Positions 1 through 9,948 of a stretch of 64,000 bases of DNA are shown here, piece after piece. Position 1 is the stretch's first letter. Every line of letters begins with the position of its first letter. Below the pieces are notes generated by a model. That model searched no databases. It was not told the DNA's origin and saw only the letters and a program-made list of their open reading frames with translations. Made by a program: the position numbers and the translations under genes. The DNA lies in NCBI GenBank assembly GCA_948470475.1, contig OX419347.1:3897572-3961571 (forward strand), written 5' to 3'. This stretch comes from Galaxea fascicularis. Taxonomy: Eukaryota; Cnidaria; Anthozoa; Scleractinia; Euphylliidae.

Positions 1-649
1 ATTTCGCCTTTCGGTCGCTTTTATTTTGTTCAATCCACTTTTCTATTATTTCCAAGACGTCTTCTTCAGCTGCAATACAAATTTCGTCACTTGAAATCCA
101 ACTACCGACCTGTTCGGCTTTCAAGTTAAGGAACTCGTCTGATTCAGCAACAGAAGCAAAGTTCTCGAGTATAAACTTTCTGCTGCTCGCAACAAGATCT
201 TCACACCGGTACTTCTCGGCAAAGTAGAAGGTCGAAATACAATTCCAGACCGTCAATTCATCCTGTAGGAATCGTCCGCCGACGGTTTTCAGGCACACAA
301 GAAGCAAGTAATCGGCAGCGATGATCAGATCCTTCGCATTTTGTTCGTCATCTATCTCGGCATTGCCGGTGTAGATGAATCCCAAAACGGCTTCCATAAC
401 TGACGCTGAAATTTCCTCAAACCGGATAACCCCTTCTTCCTTTTCCCTCATGTCACTCTGAAGAAGCTTTGCAAAGAATGGACTCGCTGCCGAAAGCACA
501 TTTCTATGAGCCTTGAATTCGTTCCCTTCTTTCGCGACCAAAGTTATGTCGCACAAGTAGCCTTGTCCTCGCTGAGTGTTCAATCGCTTCAGTAACTCAA
601 CACAAAATGAAGCTGGTTCAGTTTGACAGATTGGTTCGAAATCTTCCAT
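1..649 (-). CDS. BTB-BACK-Kelch protein, copy A (partial, runs off the left edge)
   Basis: The minus-strand reading frame is open from an ATG at 649 to the window edge, giving 216 residues. It starts MEDFEPICQTEPASFC, covers the whole BTB domain (about residues 22-130, with CDITLVAKEG and HRNVLSAASPFF) and most of the BACK domain (WNCISTFYFAEKY, then EEDVLEIIEKWIEQNK). The Kelch repeats would lie left of position 1. BTB-BACK-Kelch proteins usually recruit substrates to Cul3 ubiquitin ligases; the substrate is unknown. The start aligns with those of copies B, C and D. Sequence and 5' flank are closest to copy C. No intron is seen. It is the first visible member of a four-gene tandem array, and more copies may lie outside the window. 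Confidence 0.9.
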   Translation of the reverse strand, partial: MEDFEPICQTEPASFCVELLKRLNTQRGQGYLCDITLVAKEGNEFKAHRNVLSAASPFFAKLLQSDMREKEEGVIRFEEISASVMEAVLGFIYTGNAEIDDEQNAKDLIIAADYLLLVCLKTVGGRFLQDELTVWNCISTFYFAEKYRCEDLVASSRKFILENFASVAESDEFLNLKAEQVGSWISSDEICIAAEEDVLEIIEKWIEQNKSDRKAK

Positions 650-2860
650 TTTCGAGTAAAACAGCTTTAGTTTTGTAGAATACGGCAACAACTGTATGCG
701 TGTACTGCTTAGTTCAATCAACAACCGAAAGGTTTAACTCCTTCCCAGGCCTTCACAGTTATGAAAAACTTCCGGGTTGTAAAAAAAACATTCCGGTTGG
801 ACGACAAACTGAAACCCCAACGAATTGTTTTAAAAACTTTGAACTTCTTTGGTGAAATTAAATACGCTTCGGTTTTTCCTTCTTTACATAACTGCGGGGG
901 AAATTTAGTAAGAATGAGGCAAACTGTGCCGAATAGTCCGCGTACTTTTCCCTGAAATGTGACAGTGAAATGTTGAACATTGGACAAAAGAACGAGGAGG
1001 GATTGGAGAGAGGAAGAAAAGTTCGCGCTACATACTTAGGAAAAGAAATCACAGGGCCGGGTTTCAATAATTTTTGAAATAGCTGCCTGAGGTAACCAAA
1101 GTCAGGGCCCGCGGAGTAGTTCTTAAAGTGCGGGGTCCCGGCTCTCGCCTCTTCAACCGAGGGGGAAGGGCTGACTCTAAAAATAGTTAAAACACACCTA
1201 ACTCAGTTTAATTTTTGATCTATTCCACCAGCTTTAGCCAACCACTATTCTCTCGTGAAAGGACTGTTCGCTTTTCGAAATGTGGCTTTCTAAATTTGTT
1301 ATTTCAGTTTTACACAAAAAGTAGGGAGGGCCCAGTCCCTTCCCCTGCGTGGTCCCTGAAAGTAGGTGGTGACCGGACGATTTTTTTTATTCAGTTGAGT
1401 GAAAATCAGACAAAGTGGGCGGCGGTGAGAGGTAAATTCTGACAAAGTTGGCGACCGTTTTCGCCGGTTGCCGGCTTCCAATGAAACCCCTACAAGAAGA
1501 GAACAAAGCTCGAAGTTTACTAAGAAACAGGCCCGGCCAGGGGTTTTGGGTATACGGTATGTGGAGCCCTTTTTATACAGGTATATGGTATTTTTTGGTC
1601 ACAATTTGGGTATAGAGTATCTTGTTTTTCCTGGATTTTAGGTATGCAGTAGATAGACATGAAATTAAATGTATATGTAATTTAGGTATTTAGTATCACA
1701 CTTTTTACAAGGTATATTGGTATCTCATGGGGAAAAAATCGGGTATATTGGTATCCCATTAAACCTGGGAGCGAGTTTGTGTCAAAAGCATGCCTAAGGA
1801 CCGATTTACACGAAACGATTTGTCGCGCGCGTCTGGGCGTATGCGACATAACGTAGAACAAAGCTGTGCCGTGTGAATGCTCCTACAACTTCTCTACCAC
1901 AGACGCACGCGACCTAAAATTTGTCGTAGGATTTTGAATCAGGTTTTAAAATCATACGACAGTCGTAGGTATAGGTAAATTGAATGACAAGTGTCGTATA
2001 CGATTCTTTGCATGGCGCGAGCAGCGCGCGGCAGACATGAAGGATAAAAATATACTTAAACGACAACACTGTGAAGTAATCATTAACCTCCCGGTTCATC
2101 AAGCTTCGTTGCTCAGGGCAGAGCAGGCGAGCAAACATGTTCCCCTCTCATTTTTTTAATCGTTATAAAGTAATAAAAAATTCGGCTTAAGTTACACCAG
2201 GTAAAATCAATACTTATCACGCGGCGAAAGGCAAACGTCCTTTGATGGTGTCAGAGAAGTACGATAATGCAGTTCGGCCATGGTTTGATGCTGCTTTTTT
2301 TTGGTTACACCTCACGACCCAACGTTTCGACACTCCTGTCTAGTGCTCACTAATTAACGACCTTTTCTTTTAATGAGGTGTAAATAGGTGTCGAATTAAA
2401 GGCCACCATCCTCACTTCATTGACGTTACCACGATCTTCTAATGTTTACTTCATCCTTAACAGTTGATACTCGTTTCGATTAAGGGAGAATTCGCGTGGA
2501 GAACGTAACGTTCAAACAGCTTCAGTTTCCAGGCCAAGTCGGTTGTTGTAAGGTCAAGATACTGTTATTTCACAATTCTGCGAGTCGATTTCATGGAACA
2601 AGTCGCCAGGTCTGATTGACTAAATGGGTGGGGGAGGGGGGGTTCTAATTCTTTGAGCGAACCGGAAGTTATAAACTAGTGTAATCAATTATTATTGGAA
2701 AATAATGTAACTATGCTACTGAAGAAAATGTACACATTTTCCACTCTTACGTCATAACGTCTACATGTAAATTTAAAAGATTGGATACCATTTGCCGATA
2801 TGACAACTGGCACTTTTTTTTCACATACATACAACAAATGTACGCTGTTTTTAGTTGCGC
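650..2860. other. Intergenic spacer between Kelch copies A and B
   Basis: No convincing gene. At 700-1,060 and 1,390-1,500 the sequence matches the flank upstream of copy C (9,060-9,420 and 9,470-9,590). At 2,035-2,880 it matches 11,060-11,835 next to copy D. These matches mark the duplicated block. A degenerate GGTATA-rich stretch at about 1,545-1,765 is present here but not at the equivalent place near 11,000. Confidence 0.7.
769..778 (-). promoter_or_regulatory. ETS-like motif in the 5' flank of Kelch copy A
   Basis: The plus strand reads AACTTCCGGGTTG here, so the minus strand carries CCCGGAAGTT, close to the ETS/GABPA consensus. It sits roughly 120 bp upstream of the ATG. The same block follows the shared CCAGGCCTTCAC sequence upstream of copies B (about 4,747) and C (about 9,148). 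Conservation between diverged copies is the main support; binding is inferred. Confidence 0.35.
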
Positions 2861-2877
2861 TTTTTTTTTTTTTTTTT
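2861..2877 (-). repeat. A-tract immediately 3' of Kelch copy B
   Basis: Seventeen T on the plus strand, i.e. a poly(A) run on the gene strand, beginning 8 bases after the stop codon of copy B. Copy D has the matching tract of 27. With the intronless reading frame this suggests an ancestral retrocopy. Confidence 0.8.
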
Positions 2878-2885
2878 GCTCTGTT

Positions 2886-4637
2886 CTAGTCACACTGGAT
2901 GGAACTGCATGGTTTATCAAGCACTGCTTTGGGAAGTTTCATTGCACACCCTTTGAATGAAGTAAAATCAAAAATAAAATCTCCTCGTATCTTGTCCACT
3001 GGTATGAAGGTCTTTTGGGTCCACTTGTTTACTGTGGGATCATAGCTTTCGACTGAGTCCTCGGGTGTGCAATATTCATTCCGGCCCCCCAGCACGAACA
3101 GTGTTCCATTAACACACACCATGCTTCCCCAATAACGTGGAACATTCAAGCTTGCAATGAACTGCCATTCGTTTGTAGAGATACTGTACACCTCACATGT
3201 TTGCAAGATGTTTGAACCATAGGAGGAACTTATCCCTCCAGCCACAAAAATCATTCCTTGTGCTGCTACACCAAAGGCATCTTCTCTAGCTTCCTGCATA
3301 TCTGAGATTTGCTCCCACTTGTTTTTCACAGTGTCAAATCTATCACCTTTTGTAACATACCCACCAACTGATCTTACCGGCACCCCACCCAAAACGTAAA
3401 TACAGTTGCCAGCTGGAACAACACAAGAGCAATACCTGCAACCCTCATGAGATGTCAGAATACTCTCCCATGACCATGACTTCACATTGTATCGTTTAAT
3501 TGTTGACTCGTTTTTGTCATTGTCAACATCAATAGCATACATGTGCCCTCCAACGACTGCCACCCGCTTTGAAGAGGAAGAAAGCTGCATATGCTGCGAA
3601 GGAGACCAACTGTCAAGCACTGGATCATATCGTTCAGGGGCCTTATCTCTGTCAAAAGTGAATAACTGAGCACGGAATGTTATCATCTGTGTGGAATAGT
3701 CTTTTTTATTCTGGCTCTTTGCCAGAAATTTCCACTCGTCTCTCGGAGAAAGATAGCACAAAGTGTGTTTCCCGCCACAAACCACAATGGCTTCAGTCGT
3801 TCCGAGACTTCTTCTTGGTGACTGCATGATGTCATCTTCACTTGCACCATTAACTATCGCTATAGCATCCAACACCTTTTCTAAACAACTATGGTTTTCT
3901 CTCACCAAGTTGTGCGTCACGACATCCAATAAAGAGTCACGCGATAGGAAAACTGCACGAACATGACCAAACAATTCTTCAAACTTCGTCTTTCGATCGA
4001 TTTCATTTTGTTCAATCCACTTTTGTATGATTTTCAACACATCTTCTTCAGCTGCAACGCAAATGTCATCGCTTGAAATCCAACTACCCACCTCTTCGGC
4101 TTCCAAGTTTAGGAATTCGTCAAATCCTGCAACGGAAGTGAAGTTGTCGAGAATCAAAACCCTACTTTGAGCGACAAGTTCTTGACATTGGTATTTCTCG
4201 GCGAGATAAAATATCGAGACACAATTGAAGATGGTAAGCCGTTCCTCGAGATATCGCGTCGCGATGGTTTTCAAACATAAGAGAAGTAAGTAATCGGCAG
4301 AGATGATTAGATCTTTGGCTTTTCGTTCGTCGGCTATCTCCAGATTGCCTGTGTAGACGAACTCCAAAATTTCTTCGAGAATCGACGCCGAAATCTCCTC
4401 AAACCAAATAACCCCTTCTTCCTTTTCTTTTATCTCACTCTGAAGAAGCTTTGCAAAGAATGGACTCGCCGCCGAAAGCACATTTCTATGGGCTTTGAAT
4501 TCGTTCCCTTCTTTTGCTACCAACGTTATGTCGCACAAGTAGCCTTGTCCTCGCTGAGTGTTCAATCTCTTTAGTAACTCAACACAAAATGAAGCTGGTT
4601 CAGTTTCACAGATCGGTTCCGAATCTTCCATTCTCAA
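2886..4637 (-). CDS. BTB-BACK-Kelch protein, copy B
   Basis: An intact intronless frame of 583 residues. The likely start is the second methionine (ATG at 4,631, giving MEDSEP and 581 residues), because it aligns with the other copies. Order: BTB about residues 25-130 (CDITLVAKEG, HRNVLSAASPFF), BACK about 135-245 (FYLAEKYQCQELV, AAEEDVLKIIQKWIEQ), then five to six Kelch blades from about 285 to 565. Blade marks include ERYDPVLDSWSPSQHM, YVLGG, DRFDTVKNKWEQISDM, FVAGG and VESYDPTVNKW. The length is normal for the KLHL family, which supplies substrate adaptors for Cul3 ubiquitin ligases. Closest relative in the window is copy D. The 5' flank shares the CCAGGCCTTCAC and ETS-like blocks with A and C. 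The specific partner cannot be told from sequence. Confidence 0.93.
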   Translation of the reverse strand: MRMEDSEPICETEPASFCVELLKRLNTQRGQGYLCDITLVAKEGNEFKAHRNVLSAASPFFAKLLQSEIKEKEEGVIWFEEISASILEEILEFVYTGNLEIADERKAKDLIISADYLLLLCLKTIATRYLEERLTIFNCVSIFYLAEKYQCQELVAQSRVLILDNFTSVAGFDEFLNLEAEEVGSWISSDDICVAAEEDVLKIIQKWIEQNEIDRKTKFEELFGHVRAVFLSRDSLLDVVTHNLVRENHSCLEKVLDAIAIVNGASEDDIMQSPRRSLGTTEAIVVCGGKHTLCYLSPRDEWKFLAKSQNKKDYSTQMITFRAQLFTFDRDKAPERYDPVLDSWSPSQHMQLSSSSKRVAVVGGHMYAIDVDNDKNESTIKRYNVKSWSWESILTSHEGCRYCSCVVPAGNCIYVLGGVPVRSVGGYVTKGDRFDTVKNKWEQISDMQEAREDAFGVAAQGMIFVAGGISSSYGSNILQTCEVYSISTNEWQFIASLNVPRYWGSMVCVNGTLFVLGGRNEYCTPEDSVESYDPTVNKWTQKTFIPVDKIRGDFIFDFTSFKGCAMKLPKAVLDKPCSSIQCD

Positions 4638-5156
4638 GAGAAAAAACCTTATTTTTGTAAAAATACAACAACTGTATTGCTTGGTTCGATGAACCCACCG
4701 AAAGCGAAAGTGTTACCCCCTCCCCAGGCCTTCACGGTTATGGAAACTTCCGGGTTTCACCGCGAAATGGCGGCAATCCCTAAGAATATTTTCTTTAACG
4801 TCCTCCTCAGCTTTTCGCGAAATTAAAACATGGGTGCAATTTCGTCAGAATAAGGCACACTACGAGTAGACGTACTTTTTCCTTCAATTTACGTGATGAC
4901 ACCAGGACAATGAAATTACTACAAATTAAACGAGAGAACGAGCGGGGATTGGGGATAGGGAGGAAAAATTACTAAAGATTGAACAAGAGAACGAGTAGGG
5001 ATTGGGGACAGGGAACAAAAAATATCGAAGTGTCAAATCGATGACAACAGGGCGTCAGATAGATCGAATCCATATCATTCCATACAGTTAGTTATTCTTA
5101 ATTGATATCCATCTGAATGGTGCTTGAGGATACAAAATTTATCTCTTAATGAGTTC
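4638..5156. other. 5' flank of Kelch copy B and spacer
   Basis: The first 150 bp hold the array's shared upstream block (CCAGGCCTTCAC then AACTTCCGGGTTTC). A short imperfect direct repeat containing ACGAG.GGGATTGGGGA occurs at about 4,937-4,962 and 4,993-5,016. No gene seen. Confidence 0.5.
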
Positions 5157-5369
5157 TTAAGGCCCTGGCAAACGAGGACACATTGTTGCGGACACAAATG
5201 TTTCCCCGTTTACCCGCGCGCGCAACATTTGTTGCAGACAAATGTTTCCCCGTTTGTGCAGCATGGAAACACAACATTCATTGTGTGTCCTTCGCGTTTG
5301 CGCGCCCAAAAAACATCATGAGCAACAATGTGTCCACCACAATGTATCCTCGTTTGCCAGGACCTTTAG
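5157..5369. repeat. Foldback MITE with AAGGCCCTGGCAAACGAGGA ends, copy 1
   Basis: The ends are inverted repeats: TAAGGCCCTGGCAAACGAGG at the left and CCTCGTTTGCCAGGACCTTT at the right. The interior repeats ACAAATGTTTCCCCGTTT and AACATTTGTTGC in opposing orientation. A second diverged copy is at 38,693-38,904. No coding capacity; non-autonomous DNA transposon by structure. Confidence 0.8.
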
Positions 5370-5699
5370 GTTGTGCCAGTTCTTTAGACATCGTGCATGC
5401 CGGGACTCGCGAGTCAGTATAATACTCTTTGACAAGCCGTTACTTTCGGAACCCCACAGATGGTGTTTTTAAGGAATACCGTTTCAAGACTTTTTAAGTC
5501 CCTGTATCAGTAGAAAAAAGATAGGGTAAAGGCGTGAATTTCAAGAAATCGTGGTTATGTCTGATGTGGTGTTCCGATTCTTTTAGCGAATTGGGGATTA
5601 TAAAATGATGTAGTCAATTATTCTTTTGGCAAAACATGTGAAAACTCTTAAAGAAAATGTACAATTTAGTACGCTTAATATCACAACTTCTACAACAAT

Positions 5700-6950
5700 G
5701 TAAAGTTTTTATAATAATAATAACAATCAACACTTCTATAGCGCATATACATAATGTTTTATCCGCCTTACAGAAATCTGAATTCTAAAAACTATATCAT
5801 AATCTAATATACTAAAACTAAATTAAAAGAAGAAAGAAGAGCATTAATAACTTCAAATAAACCGACACTATCCAAAGTGAGACTTAAAAGGGTGAGTTTT
5901 TAGGCTTGATTTAAATACAGCAACGCTTTCTGCTGAGCGCACATGCGAGGGTAATTTATTCCATATTATTGACTCATGGACAGCAAAGGCTCGGACACCA
6001 TGAGTGGCTGCATTGAGGAATTTAGTATAAAGCAGTCTGCGAACAGCGTAAGACGAGCGCAACACTCTTGCCGGCTTCTAAACTACTAGCAAGTCCTGCA
6101 GATAACTTGGAGCTTAATTATGAAGAAACTTAAAAATCAATAAACTAATCTTAAAAACAACGGGTAGCCAGTGAAGGTCATTTAGTATCGATGCAATATG
6201 CTCAAATTTACCCATTCTAACAATGGCGCGTGCAGCAGCATTTTGAACATACTGCAACTGAGCAACTAAATGTATCGGTAAGCCATATAAAAGCGAGTTA
6301 CAATTGCCAATCGTAGACATGACTAAAGCGACAACGAAAGCTTTAGTGGTTTCATATGATCGATACTTCCGAATCTTGGCGATGCTCCGAAGATGGTAGG
6401 TAGAACGATGATTTAACCAAAGTACTGTCAAATATTACTCCAATATTACGCGCATGCTCGGATGGATGAAGCGTGTCCTACCCAATAGTTAGTGAACTCA
6501 AGGGATTGTAAGGGCGAAATCTAGGGTGAAGAACAAGAAGCTCAGTCTTATCCGTGTTCAGTTTTACTTTATCGATGGTCATCCAGTTGTTGACATCAGC
6601 CATGCGCATTTCCATTCGGCGTTTAACAGCAGCAAGTACTTCACTGTCCTGGCAACTAAAAGTAGAATACACTTGAGTGTCGTCCGCATAGAAGTGACAG
6701 GATTACCCATGCCCACGCAGGATCTCGCCAAGAGGAGCAGTGTATAGTAGGTACAGAGGCGGACCCAGAACAGATCCCTTGGTAACACCACAGTCCAGAG
6801 GGTGTGTCCTAGAAACAGCATTGTCGATCTTAACAAATTGGGTGCGATTTTCCAGATAAGATTTCAACCAAGATAGCAACCTGCCCCTGAAACCGAAACA
6901 ACATCAAAGTGTTCCGCAATATGACGATTATCAATTAGACAACCGAAAAA
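5700..6950 (-). pseudogene. Degenerate non-LTR retrotransposon (CR1/L2-like) reverse transcriptase
   Basis: Minus-strand fragments of one LINE pol, broken by frameshifts and stops. Near 6,660-6,695 the catalytic motif FYADDTQVYSTF can be read across a frameshift. Next come NNWMTIDKVKLNTDKTELLV (6,478-6,672), the thumb-like part with LQYVQNAAARAI and LHWLPV (6,114-6,431), and the C-terminal tail IIWNKLPSHVRSAESVAVFK (5,868-6,065). These are typical CR1/L2-type C-terminal motifs. The 5' part is missing. The 3' end is A/T-rich near 5,710. It lies between Kelch copies B and C and is dead. Confidence 0.8.
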
Positions 6951-6959
6951 CGTAGGGTT

Positions 6960-7205
6960 CTAGTTGCTACATGAGCTCCGCCGTCCCTTCATACTTGCAC
7001 TGATTGTTTAAAGCGTGGCATGTGTCTCTTACGCATACTCACGTTTATTTCGTATTATTTCTTTCAATACTACTGAGCCAGTTTTGAGAGTATTATGTTT
7101 GTGTTATAGAAGATTATAGGACATCTGTGAAGGCCGTAAGTTAGATAACTCGTTTAGTTAATTGCGTCACCTTCGTTAAATAAAGAATATTGTATTGTAT
7201 TGTAT
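6960..7205 (+). repeat. Probable LINE 3' tail with TTGTA microsatellite
   Basis: An A/T-rich plus-strand stretch ends in AATAAAGAATATTGTATTG followed by further TTGTA units, a common 3' end for invertebrate LINEs. It stops just before the 3' end of Kelch copy C. No coding remnant is visible, so the class is uncertain. Confidence 0.35.
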
Positions 7206-7220
7206 CTACTTATCAAAGGA

Positions 7221-8954
7221 TTATCCTTGAGAAATGGATGGTTTATCAAGCACTACCCTGGGAAGTTTCAGCGTACAGCCTTTGAATGAAGGTTTCTTTT
7301 TTCCTGAAATCCTCTCAACAGGTAACGTGGTCGTTTGTCTCCACTCGTTCACTGCGGGATCATAGCTCTCAACCGAGTACTCGGATGAAGACGATCGCTC
7401 ACCCCCCAGCACATACAGTGTTCCATTAACACAAACCATGCTTCCCGAATAACGTGGAACATTCAAGCCCCCAATGAACTGCCATTCGTTTGTAGAGATG
7501 CTATACACCTCACATGTTTGCAAGTTTCTTGATGACCAGAAACTACTGCTTCTCCCTCCAGCGACAAAAATTCTCCCTTCTGTCGCCACACCAAAGGCAT
7601 CACCTCTGGCTTCCTGCATGTCTGCAATTTGTTCCCATTCGTTTTCAACAGTGTTGAATCTCTCAGCTTTTGTAACATGCACATTTCCTTGCGGCACGGG
7701 CGTCCCGCCTAAAAGGTAAATACAGTTGCCAGCAGGAACAACACAAGAGTCTTCCCTGGAACCCTTATCAGAAATGAGAATACTTTCCCATGACCACGAT
7801 CCCACATTGTACCTTTCAACTGTGGACTTGCTCGTGTTGTGATCAACATCAATGGCATAGATGTTCCCTCTTACAACTGCAACCCGTTTCCGATAAGAAC
7901 TGAGGGTCAAACCCTGCAAAGAGGCCCAACCATTATAAACAGGATCATATCTTTCAACAGTCTTTACGTGTTGAAACGAGTATAACTGATCGCGGACCTT
8001 TAACAACTGCGTATCACAGCCCATGCTCTCTGACAAGTTGTTCGCCAAACGTTTCCAAACGTCTTTCTCGGGAAGATAACAGAGAGTGTATTGCCCTCCA
8101 CAAGCAACAATAGCGTGCGTTTCAACTCCTTTTCTAGGTGAATGCATGATATCGTCCTCGCTTGCAGAACTTATTAACGCTATAGCTTCCAGAACTTTAT
8201 GCAGGCAACTAGGGTTTTCCCTCACTAATTCGTTCGTCACGACATCAACGAGCAAAAAGTCACGCGACAGAAAAACCAGTCGAACGTGACCAAACAGTTT
8301 TTCAAATTTCGCCTTTCGATCGCTTTTATTGTGTTCAATCCACTTTTCTATGATTTCCAAGACATCTTCTTCAGCTGCAATACAAATTTCGTCACTTGAA
8401 ATCCAACAACCGACCTGTTCGGCCTCCAAGTCAAGGAACTCGTCTGATTCTGCAACGAAGGAGAAGTTCTCGAGTGTAAACTTTTTGCTGCTCTCAACAA
8501 GATCTTCACACCGGTACTTCTCTGCAAAGTAGAAGGTCGAAATACAATTCCAGTCCGTCAACTGTTTATCTAGGAATCGTCCAGCGACGGTTTTCAAGCA
8601 AAGAAGAAGTAAATAGTCCGCAGCGATGATCAGATCCTTCGCAAATTGTTCGTCATCTATCTCGACGTTGCCGGTGTAGATGAATCCCAAAACGGCTTCC
8701 ATAATTGACGCCGAAATCTCCTCAAACCGAATAACCCCTTCTTCCGTTTCCCTCATCTCACTCTGAAGAAGCTTTGCAAAGAATGGACTCGCCGCCGAAA
8801 GCACATTTCTATGGGCCTTTAATTCGTTCCCTTCTTTCGCCACCAAAGTTATGTCGCACAAGTAGCCTTGTCCTCGCTGAATGTTCAATCGCTTCAGTAA
8901 CTCAACACAAAATGAAGCTGGTTCAGTTTGACAGATTGGCTCGAAATCGTCCAT
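7221..8954 (-). CDS. BTB-BACK-Kelch protein, copy C
   Basis: An intact intronless frame. The start chosen at 8,954 (MDDFEPICQTEPASFC, 577 residues) aligns with copies A, B and D. The frame stays open for 46 more codons to an upstream ATG at 9,092, but that extension is translated promoter-type sequence and is probably not protein. BTB at about 22-130, BACK at about 135-245 (STFYFAEKYRCEDLV, EDVLEIIEKWIEHNK), Kelch blades to about 560 (VERYDPVYNGW, YLLGG, ERFNTVENEWEQIADM, FVAGG, YVLGG, VESYDPAVNEW). Sister of copy A. Predicted Cul3 adaptor by family. It lacks the 3' A-tract found behind B and D. Confidence 0.92.
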   Translation of the reverse strand: MDDFEPICQTEPASFCVELLKRLNIQRGQGYLCDITLVAKEGNELKAHRNVLSAASPFFAKLLQSEMRETEEGVIRFEEISASIMEAVLGFIYTGNVEIDDEQFAKDLIIAADYLLLLCLKTVAGRFLDKQLTDWNCISTFYFAEKYRCEDLVESSKKFTLENFSFVAESDEFLDLEAEQVGCWISSDEICIAAEEDVLEIIEKWIEHNKSDRKAKFEKLFGHVRLVFLSRDFLLVDVVTNELVRENPSCLHKVLEAIALISSASEDDIMHSPRKGVETHAIVACGGQYTLCYLPEKDVWKRLANNLSESMGCDTQLLKVRDQLYSFQHVKTVERYDPVYNGWASLQGLTLSSYRKRVAVVRGNIYAIDVDHNTSKSTVERYNVGSWSWESILISDKGSREDSCVVPAGNCIYLLGGTPVPQGNVHVTKAERFNTVENEWEQIADMQEARGDAFGVATEGRIFVAGGRSSSFWSSRNLQTCEVYSISTNEWQFIGGLNVPRYSGSMVCVNGTLYVLGGERSSSSEYSVESYDPAVNEWRQTTTLPVERISGKKKPSFKGCTLKLPRVVLDKPSISQG

Positions 8955-8994
8955 TCTCAAGTAAGACAGCCTTAATTTTGTTGGAATACAACAA

Positions 8995-9165
8995 CTGTAT
9001 TGCTCTTGGTTCGATGAACAACCGAAAGCGAAAGGGCTACCCCCTTCCCAGGCTTTCACGGTTATATGTATACTGCTTGGTTCAATCAACAACCGACAAC
9101 CGAAGCGAAAGAGTTACCTCGTCTCCAGGCCTTCACTGTTATGAAAAACTTCCGGGTTGCAAAAA
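8995..9165 (-). promoter_or_regulatory. Tandemly duplicated 5' block upstream of Kelch copy C
   Basis: The block that occurs once upstream of A and B (TTGGTTC.AT.AACAACCGA, GCGAAAG, CCAGGC.TTCAC.GTTAT) occurs twice here, at about 9,006-9,065 and 9,080-9,142. The ETS-like AACTTCCGGGTTG follows only the outer copy (about 9,146). The inner duplication keeps an open frame and creates the 46-codon N-terminal extension. Confidence 0.6.
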
Positions 9166-9595
9166 GCATTCCAGTTGGATGACAAATTGAAATCCCAAAG
9201 AATTCTTTTCAAAACTTTGAATTTCTTCGGTGAAGTTAAATACGCTTCGGTTCTTCTGGTTAATTCTTCCTACTTTACTTCAATGCGGGCGAAATTTGGT
9301 GATAAAAAGGCAGACTGCGAATATTTCGATCTGCGTTCTTTCCACTGAAATGTGACAGTGAAATGTTGAACATTGGACAAAAGAACGAGGGAAAATTGGG
9401 GATAGGAAGGAAAATTTAGGAAAAGAAAGAACAGGGTCGGGTTTCAATACCTTTTAATTCAATCATTTGAGTGAAAATCAGACAAAGTGGACGGCGGTGA
9501 GAGGTAAATTCTGACAAAGTAGGCGATCGTTTTCGCCGGTTTCCGGTTTCCAATGAAACCCCTACAAGAGGAGAACAAACCTCGAAGTTTACGTA

Positions 9596-9635
9596 ATATA
9601 TCAAACACGAGAGACAGTGTTTCATCGGGTGATTC
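9596..9635. repeat. Solo arm of the ATATATCAAACAC MITE
   Basis: ATATATCAAACACGAGAGAC then AGTGTTTCATCGGG matches one arm of the foldback at 14,384-14,529. The equivalent position upstream of copy A (about 1,522) lacks it, so it arrived after the duplication or was lost from A. Confidence 0.6.
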
Positions 9636-9917
9636 GAACTTTCGAGTCAGCGGGTAAACATTTTAAGGTGACCATTAAAAGGAAAACTACCACGAAACAC
9701 TGTTTCTCCGGCCTGTCTTAGTACAAGACAGTTTTAGTCATCGAATGTTGATCAGTGTGGAGGTTCTCCTGTTGTCATGCGAGTGCTCCTGGGATCAAGA
9801 CCTCGGGGATTAGGACACAGTAAAAACGCATATCAAAGAACCTATGCTTTTCAGTTTCAGGCTGATGCCTTTCTTATATATTGGGTGCTTAGTGAAAAAT
9901 CACCCTCAAGCTCTTAT

Positions 9918-9948
9918 TATCATTATTATTATTATTATTATTATTATT
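9918..9948 (+). repeat. ATT microsatellite
   Basis: About ten consecutive ATT/TAT units in the spacer between Kelch copies C and D. Confidence 0.85.

Noticed and set aside
3482..3966. Short frames on both strands inside Kelch copy B
   Set aside because: Shadows of the Kelch reading frame; the same shadows recur in copies C and D.
8955..9092. Upstream ATG giving copy C a 46-residue extension as the real start
   Set aside because: The stretch is a duplicate of non-coding 5' flank seen in A and B, and the ATG at 8,954 aligns with all other copies.
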